Assembly: GCA_022419385.1 (NCBI GenBank)
Contig: JAJUBI010000004.1
Coordinates: 4,852,147-4,916,146 of the forward strand
Origin: Paraconiothyrium sp. Pb-2020
Taxonomy: Eukaryota; Ascomycota; Dothideomycetes; Pleosporales; Didymosphaeriaceae
DNA: 64,000 nt
Direction of reading: 5' to 3'
The notes beneath the pieces were generated by a model that was not told where the DNA came from, did no database searches, and saw only the letters and a list, made by a program, of their open reading frames with translations. Position numbers and translations under genes: made by a program. Of this stretch, positions 10,821 through 22,770 are shown piece after piece. Every line of letters starts with the position of its first letter. The first letter of the stretch is position 1.

Positions 10821-11807
10821 TGTAAGCTGTGGGCCGATTCCGGTGGTTCGTCACGGGGTTGGTCGCAGATGGGGACGTGGATCTAGATATTGACCGCAGA
10901 GGTGAATGTTGATCGGGATTGGAGCCAGTCGGTTGTTGGTCATGGAAGTACAATCAAAGGGCGGATGGTGATAAGTCAAGGTCGCGAAGTGTTGAACGTA
11001 AAGTCGCAAATGTCCTGACGCTCTACGTGCTGCATTTGGTTTGGCACAGTAAGGTGGCACACAACAGTGTTAAATTACAGAAACTAAGAGGAAAGGAGGT
11101 ACGTATAGCGGATGGGAATACGAAATGATTAGAGCTACGAGCCCCGCCGCGGGGTTATGGACGCTAGCGCAGTGAGCCTTTAGTCCGCCAGGGCCTCTCG
11201 GAAGGCAGTATCATCATCTTCGCGGTATCGGATTTTGAGTAGAGAAAGGAGGTGGAGGGAACTTGTCTCTTGCGCCCGTTTGACAGGGGGTGTTGGATGA
11301 ATGCAGTCGACCAAGGTAGGTTTCGATTCGGTTTCATGAAAGCAAGAACATTGTATACAGCTACGTGTATTTCTTCAGATCTACATACTCTCGAGATTGG
11401 AAGCTAAAAGTCCCGTGTGATCAAATATGCCTTGAAAGACCGTGAGGGCGATGAAGAGGCGCTGGGTGATGTATTCATGGATGTGCAAGCTGTGGAATAC
11501 GAAGGCAGCAAGACATTCATTCTTGAACAAGTCGGTTGGACGGTAACAAGGCAAAAGATTCGCGTTTCACAAGCAGCTAGCTTCGATGAGAAGCATATTG
11601 ATGACGAAGACAACAAACGTTGGATTGACAACTTGGTTATGCTACCTAGTACCTCAGGCTTCTCGTTACGCACACCTCGATGCTAAGCATCTCCGTATTG
11701 CCTATCTATTGACTCCAAAGCGTTGAACCGACGTCATTCAGGTATTGGTTTGTCTCTGCGATCGTTAGCTTGATAGCGAATATCTAGTCCATTGCACTCA
11801 CGATAAT
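10821..11807. other. Intergenic, no supported gene
   Basis: Nearly 1 kb. Two overlapping antisense frames of 89 codons lie near 11404-11686, and neither looks like a conserved protein. No repeats or RNA genes were seen. Confidence 0.45.
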
Positions 11808-11993
11808 CTACTTGCCGCCGCCATCGCAGAGCTTGCAGGCTCCCGTGCACGGGTCGCAGAGGCAGTAGCAGATCGCCGTACCACGCTCAAGCAGGTTGTC
11901 AGCGGGCTGGAGAGCGGTGGTGCCAGGGACGGGGTTTGCGAGGACGCTCAGAGCCATGGTGGCGAGGACGACGATGGTAGCCTTGAACTGCAT
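11808..11993 (-). CDS. Small secreted CxC-rich peptide, effector candidate
   Basis: The single exon encodes 61 aa. I do not recognise a family. The ATG at 11993 is preferred over an upstream in-frame ATG at 12089 because it starts a signal peptide (MQFKATIVVLATMALSVLA). A short propeptide follows (NPVPGTTALQPADNLLERG, with a possible Kex2-like site ER). The mature tail is only about 24 residues and holds six cysteines packed as CYCLCDPCTGACKLC, then DGGGK. The CxCxC..C..C..C spacing recalls metallothionein-type metal clusters as much as disulfide-bonded effectors. A secreted metal-binding peptide or small effector are both possible. The neighbours give no clue. Confidence 0.6.
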   Translation of the reverse strand: MQFKATIVVLATMALSVLANPVPGTTALQPADNLLERGTAICYCLCDPCTGACKLCDGGGK

Positions 11994-13659
11994 CGTGGAA
12001 GAAGTGAAGTACAGTGAGTGCTTCTGTAGTGTAGCGAGAGGATTGTCTGGAGCAGTGGAGTGAGGAAATGGCTGGGAGGGTATCGACACTTGCCTTTATA
12101 CTTGTGAGCCGTCGCTGACCTGCTCTGGACTGAGCGGGCGTTGATAGCTCTTGAGGTCGGTTAGAGACGGGGTAGGTCAAGGGACTGGGGTACTCGCGCG
12201 ATAGAGGGGCGATATATCACGAAGGATGGAGATACTCGTGCTGCGGATGCTGACCTTGCTCCTTGGGGCAGGCGCTCATGAATGTCTATCATGCAGTCCT
12301 CATGAAGCGAAGGGACGTGGCAAGATCGCGAGCGCCTAGATACAAGTAAGGAATCTATCATATGTGATATGAAATCGCGTGGCAGGTATACGCCATCCAG
12401 GTACACGGAGTTCAGCCCTCGCCCAAATCCTTGTTGCTCGTTACCATGTCACCAACAGCATGCACAGGACCCAAGAGCCTGGGTATGCTTACTTTCTGCA
12501 CAAGCAACAACAAGAACGATGGCGTTATAGTTAGAGAGGTCTAGCGTCATAGATAGGTAGACCGGCTAATCTGGCTGCGCGGGTTCGAGGATCGCCGTCT
12601 AACTCGCGCGAGAGCATGTCGTAACTAGAAGGTGCTGTAGAGTTCAAAACCAACGCTAGCATACACTCATGTAAGAACGTGCAGCGGTATAATGATAGAC
12701 ATGTATCTGAAGCGGTCATTCGCGGAATTAAATGAGTGTCGAACAAGAACATGAGTTGGGTTGTAACGGCCTATCCCAATGATTTTTCTGCTTTGATACA
12801 GTGCGAATCGGAAGCATCGCATCGTCAATCTAGAAGTTGCGCTCGTTGACAAACGTTCTCCTTGACCTCAATATACGTGCAATATGACACATCCTAAACA
12901 ATCTTGCGACAAAAACCACTATGAAAACTCTAGGCACCAAGGGCTCCATCGTGTTAATATCTTCCTCAATCTTGGCAGGAGCCCGTTATCTTTGCTCTCG
13001 CGGGTGACAGAATCGTCCAAGGGAGAAACCAGCACCTGCGAGTTCCCTTACCAGTTTGACCCCACGCATCAATTTTATCGGTTCCATAGCGTCGACTTGA
13101 GAAACACATGGTTTCGTGGCTGTCTGAATCACATTGCCTTTCTTAAAATGTCTGTCTGAATAGCTCCCCCTAAGTACTATAACAATTATTGTCCAGAGCA
13201 CGAAACGTTTGGATGTGTCAGACTCGATGAATGCCTGGAAATTCGCAGTCTCGAGGATGCAAACTGTGCGGTGCAGCGGTGTGTCATCTTGGCCTCGGGT
13301 AGTTGCCCATTCATATGGCCCAGCAAAAGCTGGGGATACCCAAGCCGATACGGGTTGCAGCAAGATCGTCTTTCCAAAATCTTCATCGCTCTTTCAAAGC
13401 TGTGAGGTTCCCACGAACTGGCCTTGCCCAGTCCCGCAGCCAACTTCTACTATCTGCCCTACCGAACACCATCAGAAACCGTGAAGATGGAGGACGCGAA
13501 ATAAAGTATTACGATTAAGAACAAATGTGAAGAGCGTCGAACAAGGTTATGCAACTCGAGATGTTCATTCAAATATGAATAGAGGGAAATGAAGCTTGCC
13601 TGCGAAGATTAACGATACCATACACTGCTATTCCATTGTATTGTTCTTTGAGCTCTTTC
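11994..13659. other. Intergenic, no supported gene
   Basis: About 1.7 kb, including the promoter of the small secreted peptide on the minus strand. A minus-strand frame at 12986-13363 (125 codons) is open but has no recognisable family and poor composition. I do not call it. Confidence 0.4.
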
Positions 13660-14943
13660 TTAGGCCAACACTGCCATTCCCATCGCCGTAGATCCAACGC
13701 CGATACCGCCAAGCTCAGCATGCTGTACCAGCTGCTTACTCTTGACGTCCAACACACTGATTGCAGCTTGGCTCGTTCCATTACCGGGGCTCAGTGCATA
13801 CAAAAAGTTACCCGAAGCCTTTAGGTCAATCAAACCTGGATCCGTCGCACTCGCTTGTTGTTGACTTAGGTCGATCTGGCCAATGATGCTCGCGTCCTTG
13901 AGACTCATTTCGACGATGTGGTTCACACCAACATCAGTGACAAAGGCGCTATTTGTCACAGAAGAGATCGTAGACCAGCAGGTAGCCTTTTGTCCATCAA
14001 TCGCCTGGCTCGCGAGAGTAGTGGCCTGGAAAGAGCCGTCAACAGAAAGAATGGCGGCGCCGAAGGACGCATCAGTAGCGAATATTTGGGGAGGATTGGG
14101 GCCTGGAATTGGGGTAGAGCCGAAGAGCACAGCAGTGCCATTGGGACTAGAACGGGTCTCCTTTCCCACCCTTGATGAGCAATCACCATTCTTACTCATC
14201 TGAACAGGAACAACGCTGAGGAAACCGGTATTGTTGACAGCAGGATCCCCTTTCACGGTAGTGAAGAGCATTGATTCGTCAGCGGAGAAGAACGTGTGAG
14301 AGACTGTGTTGGTCGGGCCAACGGGCGGATCAGATTGATTGAGGTCGAAGGTACCGACGGCAGTCATGTTGCTAATGCCATTTACGGCGTCAAACATGCC
14401 GCAGGAAACGCCGGCTTTTGACCCAGAAGTCGCAACGCACACCATCGAGTTCTTGATGGACGCGGCAACGGTATTGGGGAAGGTTCCAGGAACTGCAGCC
14501 GGCTGGCCAACGATCTGCAGTTTCATTGGATCGTTCGGTGAGATAGCAAGCATGGAGACGGTGTTTGACCCCGCATTAACTGCAAAGATATGCTTCGATA
14601 TGGTCAGTCAAGATAGTATCATTGTAAGGTTCGCGGCTTCGTATACCTGGCCTGCGATGGTCAACGCCGACTGCCCTACAAGCGCATCAGGTACTGCTGC
14701 CTTGCCGTCCGCATTGAGAGCAACAGATCCCTGCCCTGAAGTGGGAGTAATCGTCGCGGTGCTCAGGGTGCCTTTGGCACCAATCGACATAGCAGCGACA
14801 GCGTTCTGTGCTGCGTTCGTGATGACGTAATCTGCCTTGCCAGTTGCAACATTGTTACTTCCAGCCTTTGATCTTGGAAGAGCAAAAGCAGGGGCGCGCA
14901 ATGTCACAAGAACGAAAAGGGTGCAAAGGTTGGCGTAATGCAT
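13660..14943 (-). CDS. Secreted beta-propeller protein, 3-carboxymuconate cyclase-like
   Basis: Two exons, 14943-14647 and 14592-13660, are joined across a 54-bp GT..AG intron in phase 0 and give 409 aa. The N-terminus is a signal peptide (MHYANLCTLFVLVTLRAPAFA). The body contains repeated propeller-blade motifs: ADYVITNAAQNAVAAMSIGA, HIFAVNAGSNTVSMLAIS, PNGTAVLFGS, FATDASFGAAILSVD, NSAFVTDVGVNHIVEMSL and GNFLYALSPGNGT. This pattern matches a widespread fungal secreted group usually annotated as 3-carboxymuconate cyclase or lactonase-like. True cyclase activity is unproven for these, and an extracellular binding or lactonase role is equally possible. The gene looks intact. Confidence 0.8.
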
Positions 14944-17211
14944 GTTGAAAGTCGGAAAGCGAGTGGCCAGATATTATTCTGTAAAGTGAATGTAGAGTGA
15001 ATAAGGAGTGTAGTAGATTGTCGACCTCGAGTCCAGCTCTGCTGCTTCGATGATTTTCCTCTAGCAACACCTTCATTCTTATACAGTGCGCCTCAGCGTG
15101 GCTAAGTAGTCAAATGTTCTGAATCTGATTCCATATCATATTCGTTGCTCTCCACAGTCTGATGCTAAGGCACTCGAGATGGAGGCCGCACATTGGATCT
15201 AACAGACGTTTCCCTTTCGAGAATTGGCTAAACCTCAAACAGCGAAGTAGGGATATGCGCGCTAACCCAACATGGTGTTTCTGATCACGAATCAACTAAC
15301 GCAGGGGTTGTTTCAGAAATCTGAGTGACGGATATGTATGAGAATGATGCCTGAGCGGTTTCAAGGCTTGGCTAGAATTGCAGTATCGCAAGGGCGGCGT
15401 GGAACGTGCGCATAGTCGCGCACGTAGAGCTGTCCTGCAGAGAAACAGATATCGGTGCTTTTCATAAGTTTTGTGCCCACCTCCCATGGGAACAGAAAGG
15501 CAAAGTGGAGATTTCTTGAAGTAAAGTAGAGATTTTACATGTCTAGTAGATTCTGATTACTATCGGTATATATATATTTCGCTATGCGCACCGTGTGGGC
15601 CTCCTATGTGACGAACTCCCTGATTATCGCCCGCGTTCGTCATGTAGATATCTGACGTGTGGAGCAGATGTCGCCGGACATGCGCAACTACCAAAGTTGT
15701 CCAAACATTCGTCTTAACACAGCAAAGATCTCCGACAAGTACCTGTGTCTCAATTTGCCCGCAGCAATCATCGCGTCTAAACACCATAAACTCAAACACA
15801 AGGCCCCGTTCCATGAGGCAGACGGTGCAAAAGTAGAGGCCAGGCCATGGTGGAAGAGAAGCGCTACTCTTGTTTTACCCTTGGGGCGCAACTTGTTTCC
15901 CCTCTCTGGAGTAGCTTTCGGTCGTGCTAGGTCGCACTATTTCTTTCCTACACCGCGCATTGGTCATGATACGAAAGGTAACGCTTCTCTCACGGGGGCG
16001 CACAAAACATCTGACATCAAAGCTGCTGTCTCGCTCATGAACACTGCCTCTTATGTCTGCACCATACGTTTTCAATTTACCTGAGAGGTTGGTCCGCGTG
16101 GAGAGGGCTTCCTACGTTGCCCTCCCCCATCGCCGGAGACGGAACCATACACGACGGGACAAACACAGTAGATGCTACACTGACTCGTCACTCACGGGCG
16201 ATTCGTGTCGCAAGTATCACTGTCCTTGTTTTTTATGGCAATATGTTTCTCTAGTGTTGATTGCTTACACTCCTTTGGTTACACGTAAACTAGCTGGATT
16301 GTTTTGGAACAGTCGTTATAATGGTAGCTGTTGTGTTTCCTTCCTTCGAACACTCGTTCATGTTCAAGATATATTTATGCTGTTACCACACGCTACATCT
16401 AAGCGTAGCACAATCTATGAGCTTCCGATGCAAACTCGCTCCCAGACCGCTCTTGCACTAACACACTCGTCTCAGATTATGGACTGTCTCCTAGACGGAT
16501 TCCAGTTCTATGAGCATGAAAAGCTTATTACATACAAGCAGGGCGATGTATTTGCAAGAGTACGTCCAGTTCCAGGAGGGGATTGGTAAATGGATGGATC
16601 GGAGAAATGTCCGATCGAAAGGCCCGCGATAGACAACGCTCGCACCAAGTATGTCGGCACTTGACCCGTTCAGGTTGCCTGCCTGGAGACCTCACTATCA
16701 TTCTGACTAAACAATTCGATCACCCAAAGGAATCTATGCAGGTAGATCATCTAACAACACTGGGTTGCTGATGGCTTGTAGAAATGCTGTATCCAACAAC
16801 ATGGCTCTGGAGTGGATAAATACATAACAGTAGAGGGCGCTAATTAGATCGACATGTTGGTGGACAAGTCTAGTAATGTGTGACTTGATTGGGAGAAGCC
16901 AAGTCAATAATTCGAGGAAGGAGAGGTCTCAGCTTGAGGCCGCTGCCGGGTCCTGGGTCTTTGGGACATTAGGACAAGAAAGGTTCATTATAGCCTCTAC
17001 CTGTTTCGTGAAGTTAACTTGGTCACGCTTAAAATGATTTCTAATGCTATGTTCTTGATGCGAATATGAGATCTATTAGGCCCCAGTGATGTTCTGAGCC
17101 ACAGGTATCCGCGGCAATCTCCTCAAGCAAGCTAGTCATCGTTAGACCTCTAATGGCTTTCGAGAACATGCGTATGAATATTCTTTCGCCCTCTTGCTTG
17201 AGTACCTTGTT
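14944..17211. other. Long gene-poor interval with one doubtful ORF
   Basis: About 2.3 kb. The longest frame, 16053-16589 on the + strand (178 codons), has no recognisable domain, is Arg/Ser/His-rich, and lacks a good start context. I treat it as unsupported. A short TA run occurs near 15567-15578. No RNA gene was seen. Confidence 0.4.
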
Positions 17212-19311
17212 TCACTGAAGAGAAAACGTTTTCGTTTTCTTGAGGATAGTGCAAACTGTACGGCCGGCATTATTCCAAGTGGAGAAGCTGACTTCGCGTC
17301 CAGGTTCCTTGTTCTTAGCAAGGATGTAGGTCTTCTCTACAACGACGTCATCGAAATGCAGTCCCTCAAATCTGCCATGGCCGATGAACGAGAAGCGTCC
17401 CCTCGCACAGCGGCGTAGAATAAGAGGCAGCTCGGAGCCGTAAGCGATACAAACAAGATCCCCGACCTTTGCATTGTCTGGTACTAATCCCATGTACTTC
17501 TTCGTTGTAGTAGCAAACTTTTGTGACCGGAGGAAAGGGTTTCGCCTGGGTGTGGGCAATCGAGAGAAGCAGGATATGAAGTGCGAAGAAGCTACATTTG
17601 CCAATATGTGTGACAGAGCCTCGTCTTCACCAACTTCGTACTGCTTTTGTACTGATGCCAGGGAGGTTAGTGCTTTGTCCAAATCGGTGAGGAGGCTCTG
17701 GAAAGAATGCGGTAGTGGGGTATCATCATGAAAGACCTTTGGATATAGTAGATTCTTGAATGCAGCCCATAAGCTTTGTTGAGTCGGATATGGGTCGCAA
17801 TCTGAAGTCATTTGCACACACTCTTTTGTCCAGAGTTCTAGACGCTCCAGAACGTCTCGCACTATGCCAAGCTCATACTCGATCCACGCTTCGGCTCCTG
17901 GTGGGTATGCATGCTCAGATAAACCAGTAATTGCGTCAAATTCAAGTCCTTCGATTTTCAAAGTGTCGTCTCTTTCGAAAGAAAATATAGCTTGACAGTG
18001 TTCCGTGAGGCGATTACTAATGCCAGTAGAGTAATCATTCCATTCAGGCTCTTTTCTGGGGCGCCACATTGGCTCGCCATACTTGTTCTTGAATTCTCGC
18101 TCGGGGGCGAAGGGATTATGACATGTTAGCCGTGGGGTTTGACATCCCCAATCTGGTACCCAAGAGGGAAGCTCGGTAGATGTCCCGTGTCCCGCGAAAT
18201 TAAGAATATCGATAGCCCGTGTAGTAGATATGATAGCCTTTGTAACGTTGATGAAGACTTGGGCTGGGGCTAAAGCATAGTCTACTGTAAACGGCAGCCA
18301 CTGCCCCCGGGTTTGGGATCCTGGTAGCCGTTTGAACTTTCGGGTCTGCTTCGTTGCTCCATGCCATCCTAGCTTTTGACAGTCTTTTGCTAGGCTGAGA
18401 ATGCCGTAAACCTTGTCTCGCGGGTCTGTAGCCTCAGCGTATCGTGTCTCCGCTAGATAGTCCAGGGTATTGCCTCTGAACTTCCTCATGGTAAAAGGTC
18501 TGACTGTTGGGTTTAGAGCTTGCACAAGGAAAGCCAGTTGTCGTATAGCGGCATTCATAGGCCCGTCCACGAGCTCTGATTTATTGGGATGAAAAGACAT
18601 GATCTCGCGCAGGACATTGGCTGCGCTCATAGAGCTGATGATCGTCAGGAAGTTACTCGCCTCGAGAAAGTCTTTTCCGCAGACGAAGAGAGCGTGTCGA
18701 GCGCACAGGAGCTCTTGGATAACCCATACACGGCGAAACCATGGGCGATAAAGGATTTCGCTGATGGCCCTCCACTTCGAATGCATTAGATTAGTGTCGA
18801 AATATTCGGCCGGTATAATGTTGTCCCAGCCAATGTGCTGCGTCATATCGTAGAGCTCAGCAAAGGCCCTCTCGGTCAGTTCATTACTTTCCCCTAGCCA
18901 CACATACACCATGCTTGCGCTCCGATATATTCGGTCCATCTGGCTGACTTGAATTGACCGCTCGGCCAAATTCCCTTGGTTGATGCAAAGGGCATCTACC
19001 CAGACTTTCTGGATTTCTCCCTTGCGAAGGTACAGCAACGCTAGGTAGAGATTGTCTGTGACTGTAGTAAGAGTTCCGTTGACTAGTATAGGGACCGAAG
19101 GGGCGGCTTGGCCCCACGTGTATGATAGGGCCACATAGTCTTCTCCAGCTTGTATCTTGACGTATGAGAATTCGCACTCAATAGTGTTCATTGCGTAACC
19201 TGGCTTTATCTCTAGCAAACGGATCTCGCCTTTGCAAAGAGGGCGTCCGTACTTTTCGGCTGTAGATAAAAGAGTCCTTTGAAGATACGCCGCTATCGCG
19301 CTATTAGCCAA
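17212..19311 (-). CDS. HET-domain protein (heterokaryon incompatibility type)
   Basis: The single exon encodes 699 aa. HET domains act in allorecognition and programmed cell death when unlike hyphae fuse; many are TIR-like in fold. The N-terminal domain shows the three HET signatures: YVALSYTWG (residues 59-67), VWVDALCINQGNLAERSIQV (starting near 103) with MDRIYRSASMVYVWLG, and RPWFRRVWVIQELLCARHAL near 190. TDPRDKVYGILSLAKD near 300 is also typical. The C-terminal ~350 residues are a variable region ending in a DLVCIAYGSELPLILRR segment seen in many such proteins. No nucleotide-binding NACHT/WD40 partner is fused. Location in a gene-poor accessory region is usual for HET genes. The frame is intact. 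Confidence 0.92.
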   Translation of the reverse strand: MANSAIAAYLQRTLLSTAEKYGRPLCKGEIRLLEIKPGYAMNTIECEFSYVKIQAGEDYVALSYTWGQAAPSVPILVNGTLTTVTDNLYLALLYLRKGEIQKVWVDALCINQGNLAERSIQVSQMDRIYRSASMVYVWLGESNELTERAFAELYDMTQHIGWDNIIPAEYFDTNLMHSKWRAISEILYRPWFRRVWVIQELLCARHALFVCGKDFLEASNFLTIISSMSAANVLREIMSFHPNKSELVDGPMNAAIRQLAFLVQALNPTVRPFTMRKFRGNTLDYLAETRYAEATDPRDKVYGILSLAKDCQKLGWHGATKQTRKFKRLPGSQTRGQWLPFTVDYALAPAQVFINVTKAIISTTRAIDILNFAGHGTSTELPSWVPDWGCQTPRLTCHNPFAPEREFKNKYGEPMWRPRKEPEWNDYSTGISNRLTEHCQAIFSFERDDTLKIEGLEFDAITGLSEHAYPPGAEAWIEYELGIVRDVLERLELWTKECVQMTSDCDPYPTQQSLWAAFKNLLYPKVFHDDTPLPHSFQSLLTDLDKALTSLASVQKQYEVGEDEALSHILANVASSHFISCFSRLPTPRRNPFLRSQKFATTTKKYMGLVPDNAKVGDLVCIAYGSELPLILRRCARGRFSFIGHGRFEGLHFDDVVVEKTYILAKNKEPGREVSFSTWNNAGRTVCTILKKTKTFSLQ

Positions 19312-19328
19312 CCAGGATATCGGAACTG

Positions 19329-19851
19329 TTAAAACGCCTTTGCGTAAGGATGGATCTCACTTTTAAGAGCTCGAAGGCGGCTCGAACGAATCCAAAGCTT
19401 AGCTATGAAGTTTACATTCGTCTTCCGCACCAATCGCTTTTTGTTTTCCAACCAGGCGCGCTTTGGATCATGTAACATAATCGCCCTCAGTGCTCTTAGG
19501 TCGCCATCTGTGAAGTTACCGGCATCCAGCCTGTCGAGACTGTCCAGAATGTTCAGCATGATTCCCGTTTTCGCTTTGACGTCGAGTACCGGGTCGGACA
19601 GCCCTTATGAGGAGGTACCGCCTAGATGTGAAACGTGGCTGTGCAAGCATGGAAATGCGCGCCCATTCCAGCCGGACAACTGTGCCGCATGCGCCTCGCT
19701 CAAGAATCTCGATCGCTCGCGAACGACATCGCTTGCACCTTCGACGTTGAAGGACTATCCAAGCTTGGAGCTGACTAGCTTGAGATAGTGGAACAACTAC
19801 AAGCCCTGGTAACTTTTCCATGGTGCCAGGATGCGCTTTGGGCAGTGTCAA
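19329..19851 (-). CDS. Possible small spliced gene, unknown function
   Basis: I do not recognise it. The 3' part is protein-like on the minus strand: from about 19602 to the stop at 19329, reading ..VLDVKAKTGIMLNILDSLDR.. and ending ..HPYAKAF, helical and rich in Arg/Lys/Leu. The same frame is closed by a TAA just upstream, next to a usable AG acceptor (CTCATAAG), so an intron and one or more 5' exons are likely. A minus-strand frame starting near 19851 (or 20086) could supply them, but I could not fix the junction. The + strand also has a plausible frame (CETWLCKHGNARPFQPDNCA), so even the strand is uncertain. Confidence 0.3.
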
Positions 19852-21385
19852 CGTCTGCGTATCGCGCGATTCGTCTAATGCTTTGTCGGATCAGGCTGGC
19901 TTCCCGCATCTCGATACCTAGGTACTTCCGGACATAGATGCTATCGAGCGTGCTTGAAGATGGAACAAATTCTGAGCCTGGCAGAAGTACCTGCTCCTGA
20001 GAGATCGCAGTGCGAAGCGGAGTCGACCGGTTATTCCTGTTTAGTGAAGGCGACAACTTGCGCGCCGGGGCGGGGTTACCTAGCACACGCGCCTAAGTAC
20101 ACCCAGTACGCTAGCGATAACCCAACAAATGTACAACGGTTGGCACAATTCAAAGGGGAAGATCCAGCACCCAGAGTGAATCTTTCATTTCTTGTCAATA
20201 CTGACCATATAATCTTGCCCGCGCATGTCTTCACCATGACAGGAAACTGAGTTGGTAGAGGCGACCCAGGACCGCCGCCGAAGCCTCGTTACACCCACGC
20301 GTGCGCCTACAAGAACGACACTCCCTACATCGCTGGCTGGCTCGAAGCCGTTCACTGTGACTCTGGGATCGCTGAAGGTTTCGTGAACTCCGACAGGACA
20401 GCCTTTATAACCCCACAAGCCGCAGCTAGCAGTTCTTACCGCGGAATAAACTATCCTGGTTTCCGACTCCATACTAAAATCTACATCTATTGTCAACTAT
20501 GAACCAGGGCTTACAGTGCCCGTCACTCTAGGCGACATATTCTCTCGCACTATTGAGACTCGTCGCCAAGTTTGTCAATGGGTACAAGGGACGTGCCGGT
20601 TCAAAGCTTCCTAGGCGTCCAGGTCGCTTGCTAGGGAAGAGATATTCTTATTTCGAGGCTAAATAAAGGAGAAAATCTAAGAGAGGATGAAATAGCTTCT
20701 AGCAGAAGAACCATCTTCTGATTTCACCAACCGGTTTGCGAGCCTTTCAATGCAAGAGCCTTCTGAGTGGCAAGGTCGCGGCGTTGCCTGCCATCGCAAT
20801 TTCATTTTTGCCTTAAGAGAATTGCTCTTCGGATCTCCAATATACACGAAGCTTCATGCAACAGTCGTGATAATGGAACCGAGATTGGCGCGCATTGGCA
20901 TCAGACTGTGTGCTAGTGCGGTTAACACTTAGCAATTGAGTCTGTGCCCCGTCGATCTGGGCATGGGAAGGAACAAACATAATAAGCTTGGGATAACATG
21001 CAGGATAGTACTTTCTGGATCGACCGGTGTGGTGCCCAATCACGGGGCATCCGGCACCCGACTTCTCCGAGTTCCACTTCTCAAAGTGTAAATGGCCTTC
21101 TCATAGTTAATACGGAGGGAGTCGGGAGCCGAATGTACCGCGATTGGGTGCTATGCCACATGAATTGGATTCTTTCCTAGGATGTTGCTTGAATCTACAG
21201 GTGGAGCTATTGACTAAGCTTCATTGTGCATTAAGTTACTTCTATCTCACACAACAAGCCCTGCTGCCTGGATGTCGCAACTTCATCCTTGTTCTGGAAA
21301 GTGGCTTTCATTAGCCTGTTGACGTCTATGTTGATGATGTGGTAGGTATAAAACGATCAGCTCAGACACGCTCTGAATAACACAT
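19852..21385. other. Intergenic, no supported gene
   Basis: About 1.5 kb. Only short frames without recognisable motifs. It contains the 5' flank of the amine oxidase pseudogene. Confidence 0.4.
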
Positions 21386-22770
21386 TTGCAAGCACCCTTA
21401 TCTGCGCACTTCCAAGTTCTTTTTCTGCCGATCTATCTACTTTTGTTACTGGATATGTGGTTCCTGATACTGTTCTGCTCTTTGGTGAGCGTCTCTATAC
21501 ATCCTGCAAGGGCAGCTCTGCAACTTCAGAGCGTCGATGTTGCGATCGTAGGAGGGGGTCTCTCCGGCCTCACAGCAGCGAAAAAGCTCATTGAAGGTGG
21601 CAAATCAGTGCTTGTTCTTGAAGCTCGCGACCGAATAGGCGGTAAGACACTCAACAGGAAGCTCGCCAATGGAGGCGTCACCGAGGTGGGAACCGAGTTC
21701 GTCGGTCCTACGCAAAACAAGGTCATCCAATACATCTCTACCCTTGGGCTTCAGACCTTCGATACTTACAACAACGAAAGCTTAGTGCTTTGAGTTAACG
21801 ATCAGCGCATTCTTTATGTTCTGGATGCTGCAACTGGCGGTGTTCCACCCGTTCCAGAGGAGGTTCTGGCTGAGGCAGCCACAATAGTCGCGACTCTCGA
21901 TGGTTGGGTTGCGACTGTTGACACGAACGCTCCCTGAGAACATACTAACGCTACGGAGGGAGTGGGATAGTGTTACGTTTGGACAGTGGGTCAATGGCGT
22001 TGCCACACAGGAAGGTACGCAGTTCGTACTGACTAGCTTCACCAAGGCCGTCTTTGCCGCGGAGCCAGCCGAAGTGTCATTGCTCTATGTGATAGCATAC
22101 ATTTCCGCGGCTGGAGACGAGTCCAACAAAGGAACTTTCGGTCGGGTTATTGGCGTTACTGGCGGCGCACAAGAAAAGCGAGTCGAAGGCGGGACACAGC
22201 TCATTCCCCTTAGACTCGCCGACAAGGTTGGAGAACAGCACATCTCCCTCAACACTCCCGTTCACTGCATCAACAAAACCTCCACAGGCTACCAAACCAC
22301 AGCGAAGGGCCTTAACGTGAGGGCCAACAAAGTAGTCCTCGCGCTTGCGCCACCCCTCGTCAAAGATATCAAATTCTCACCTCCCCTTCCCCATGCATGT
22401 ACACAACTCAACCAACTACTCCGCATGGGCGCGATCGGAAAGGCTATCGGAATCTACGATACTTCCTTCTGGCGTACTAGCGAAAACCTCAACGGGCAGA
22501 CTATCAGCGATACCGGGGCCTCGAAAGTGACATTCGACAACACGCCCTCTTCTTCGACTTTCGGCGCTATCATGGGCTCCGGTTGCGTTTGCGCCAGTAG
22601 GAGTATTGAGTAGGTATGGGCAGGCGTTAAGAAAAACGGTGGTTGGAATACATTGGGCAGGAACAGAGACGGCAGAATACTGGACTGGTCATATGGATGG
22701 GGCTATTAGAAGCGGGGGGAGGGTCGCTGAAGGATACTGGGGCAGTGAGCTAGGGCATATACAGATGTAG
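21386..22770 (+). pseudogene. Flavin-containing amine oxidase, multiply disrupted
   Basis: The family oxidises amines with FAD and releases H2O2 and ammonia. The N-terminus has a hydrophobic leader and then the FAD-binding Rossmann motif VAIVGGGLSGLTAAKKL and EARDRIGGKT, followed by GGVTEVGTEFVGPTQNKV, all intact. Reading then fails at TGA 21791-21793 (..NESLVL*VNDQRILY) and at a second in-frame TGA 21935-21937 (..TNAP*EHTNATE). Both fit Trp codons (TGG to TGA). A 4-bp duplication (GGAG) near 21955-21964 shifts the frame; the next part, EWDSVTFGQWV..KVVLALAPPL, continues in the new frame. Near 22573 the middle C-terminal section is missing and the frame shifts again to WAPVAFAPVGVLSRYG and the FAD-covering HWAGTETAEYWTGHMDGAI, ending at TAG 22768-22770. 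At least four independent lesions make this a real pseudogene. Confidence 0.9.

Noticed and set aside
12570..12620. Possible tRNA T-arm (GGTTCGAGGATC)
   Set aside because: No matching acceptor, D or anticodon arms could be folded around it.
12986..13443. Minus-strand 125- and 85-codon frames
   Set aside because: No motif, no signal peptide and mutually overlapping.
16053..16589. 178-codon + strand ORF
   Set aside because: No domain, biased composition and no splice or start support.
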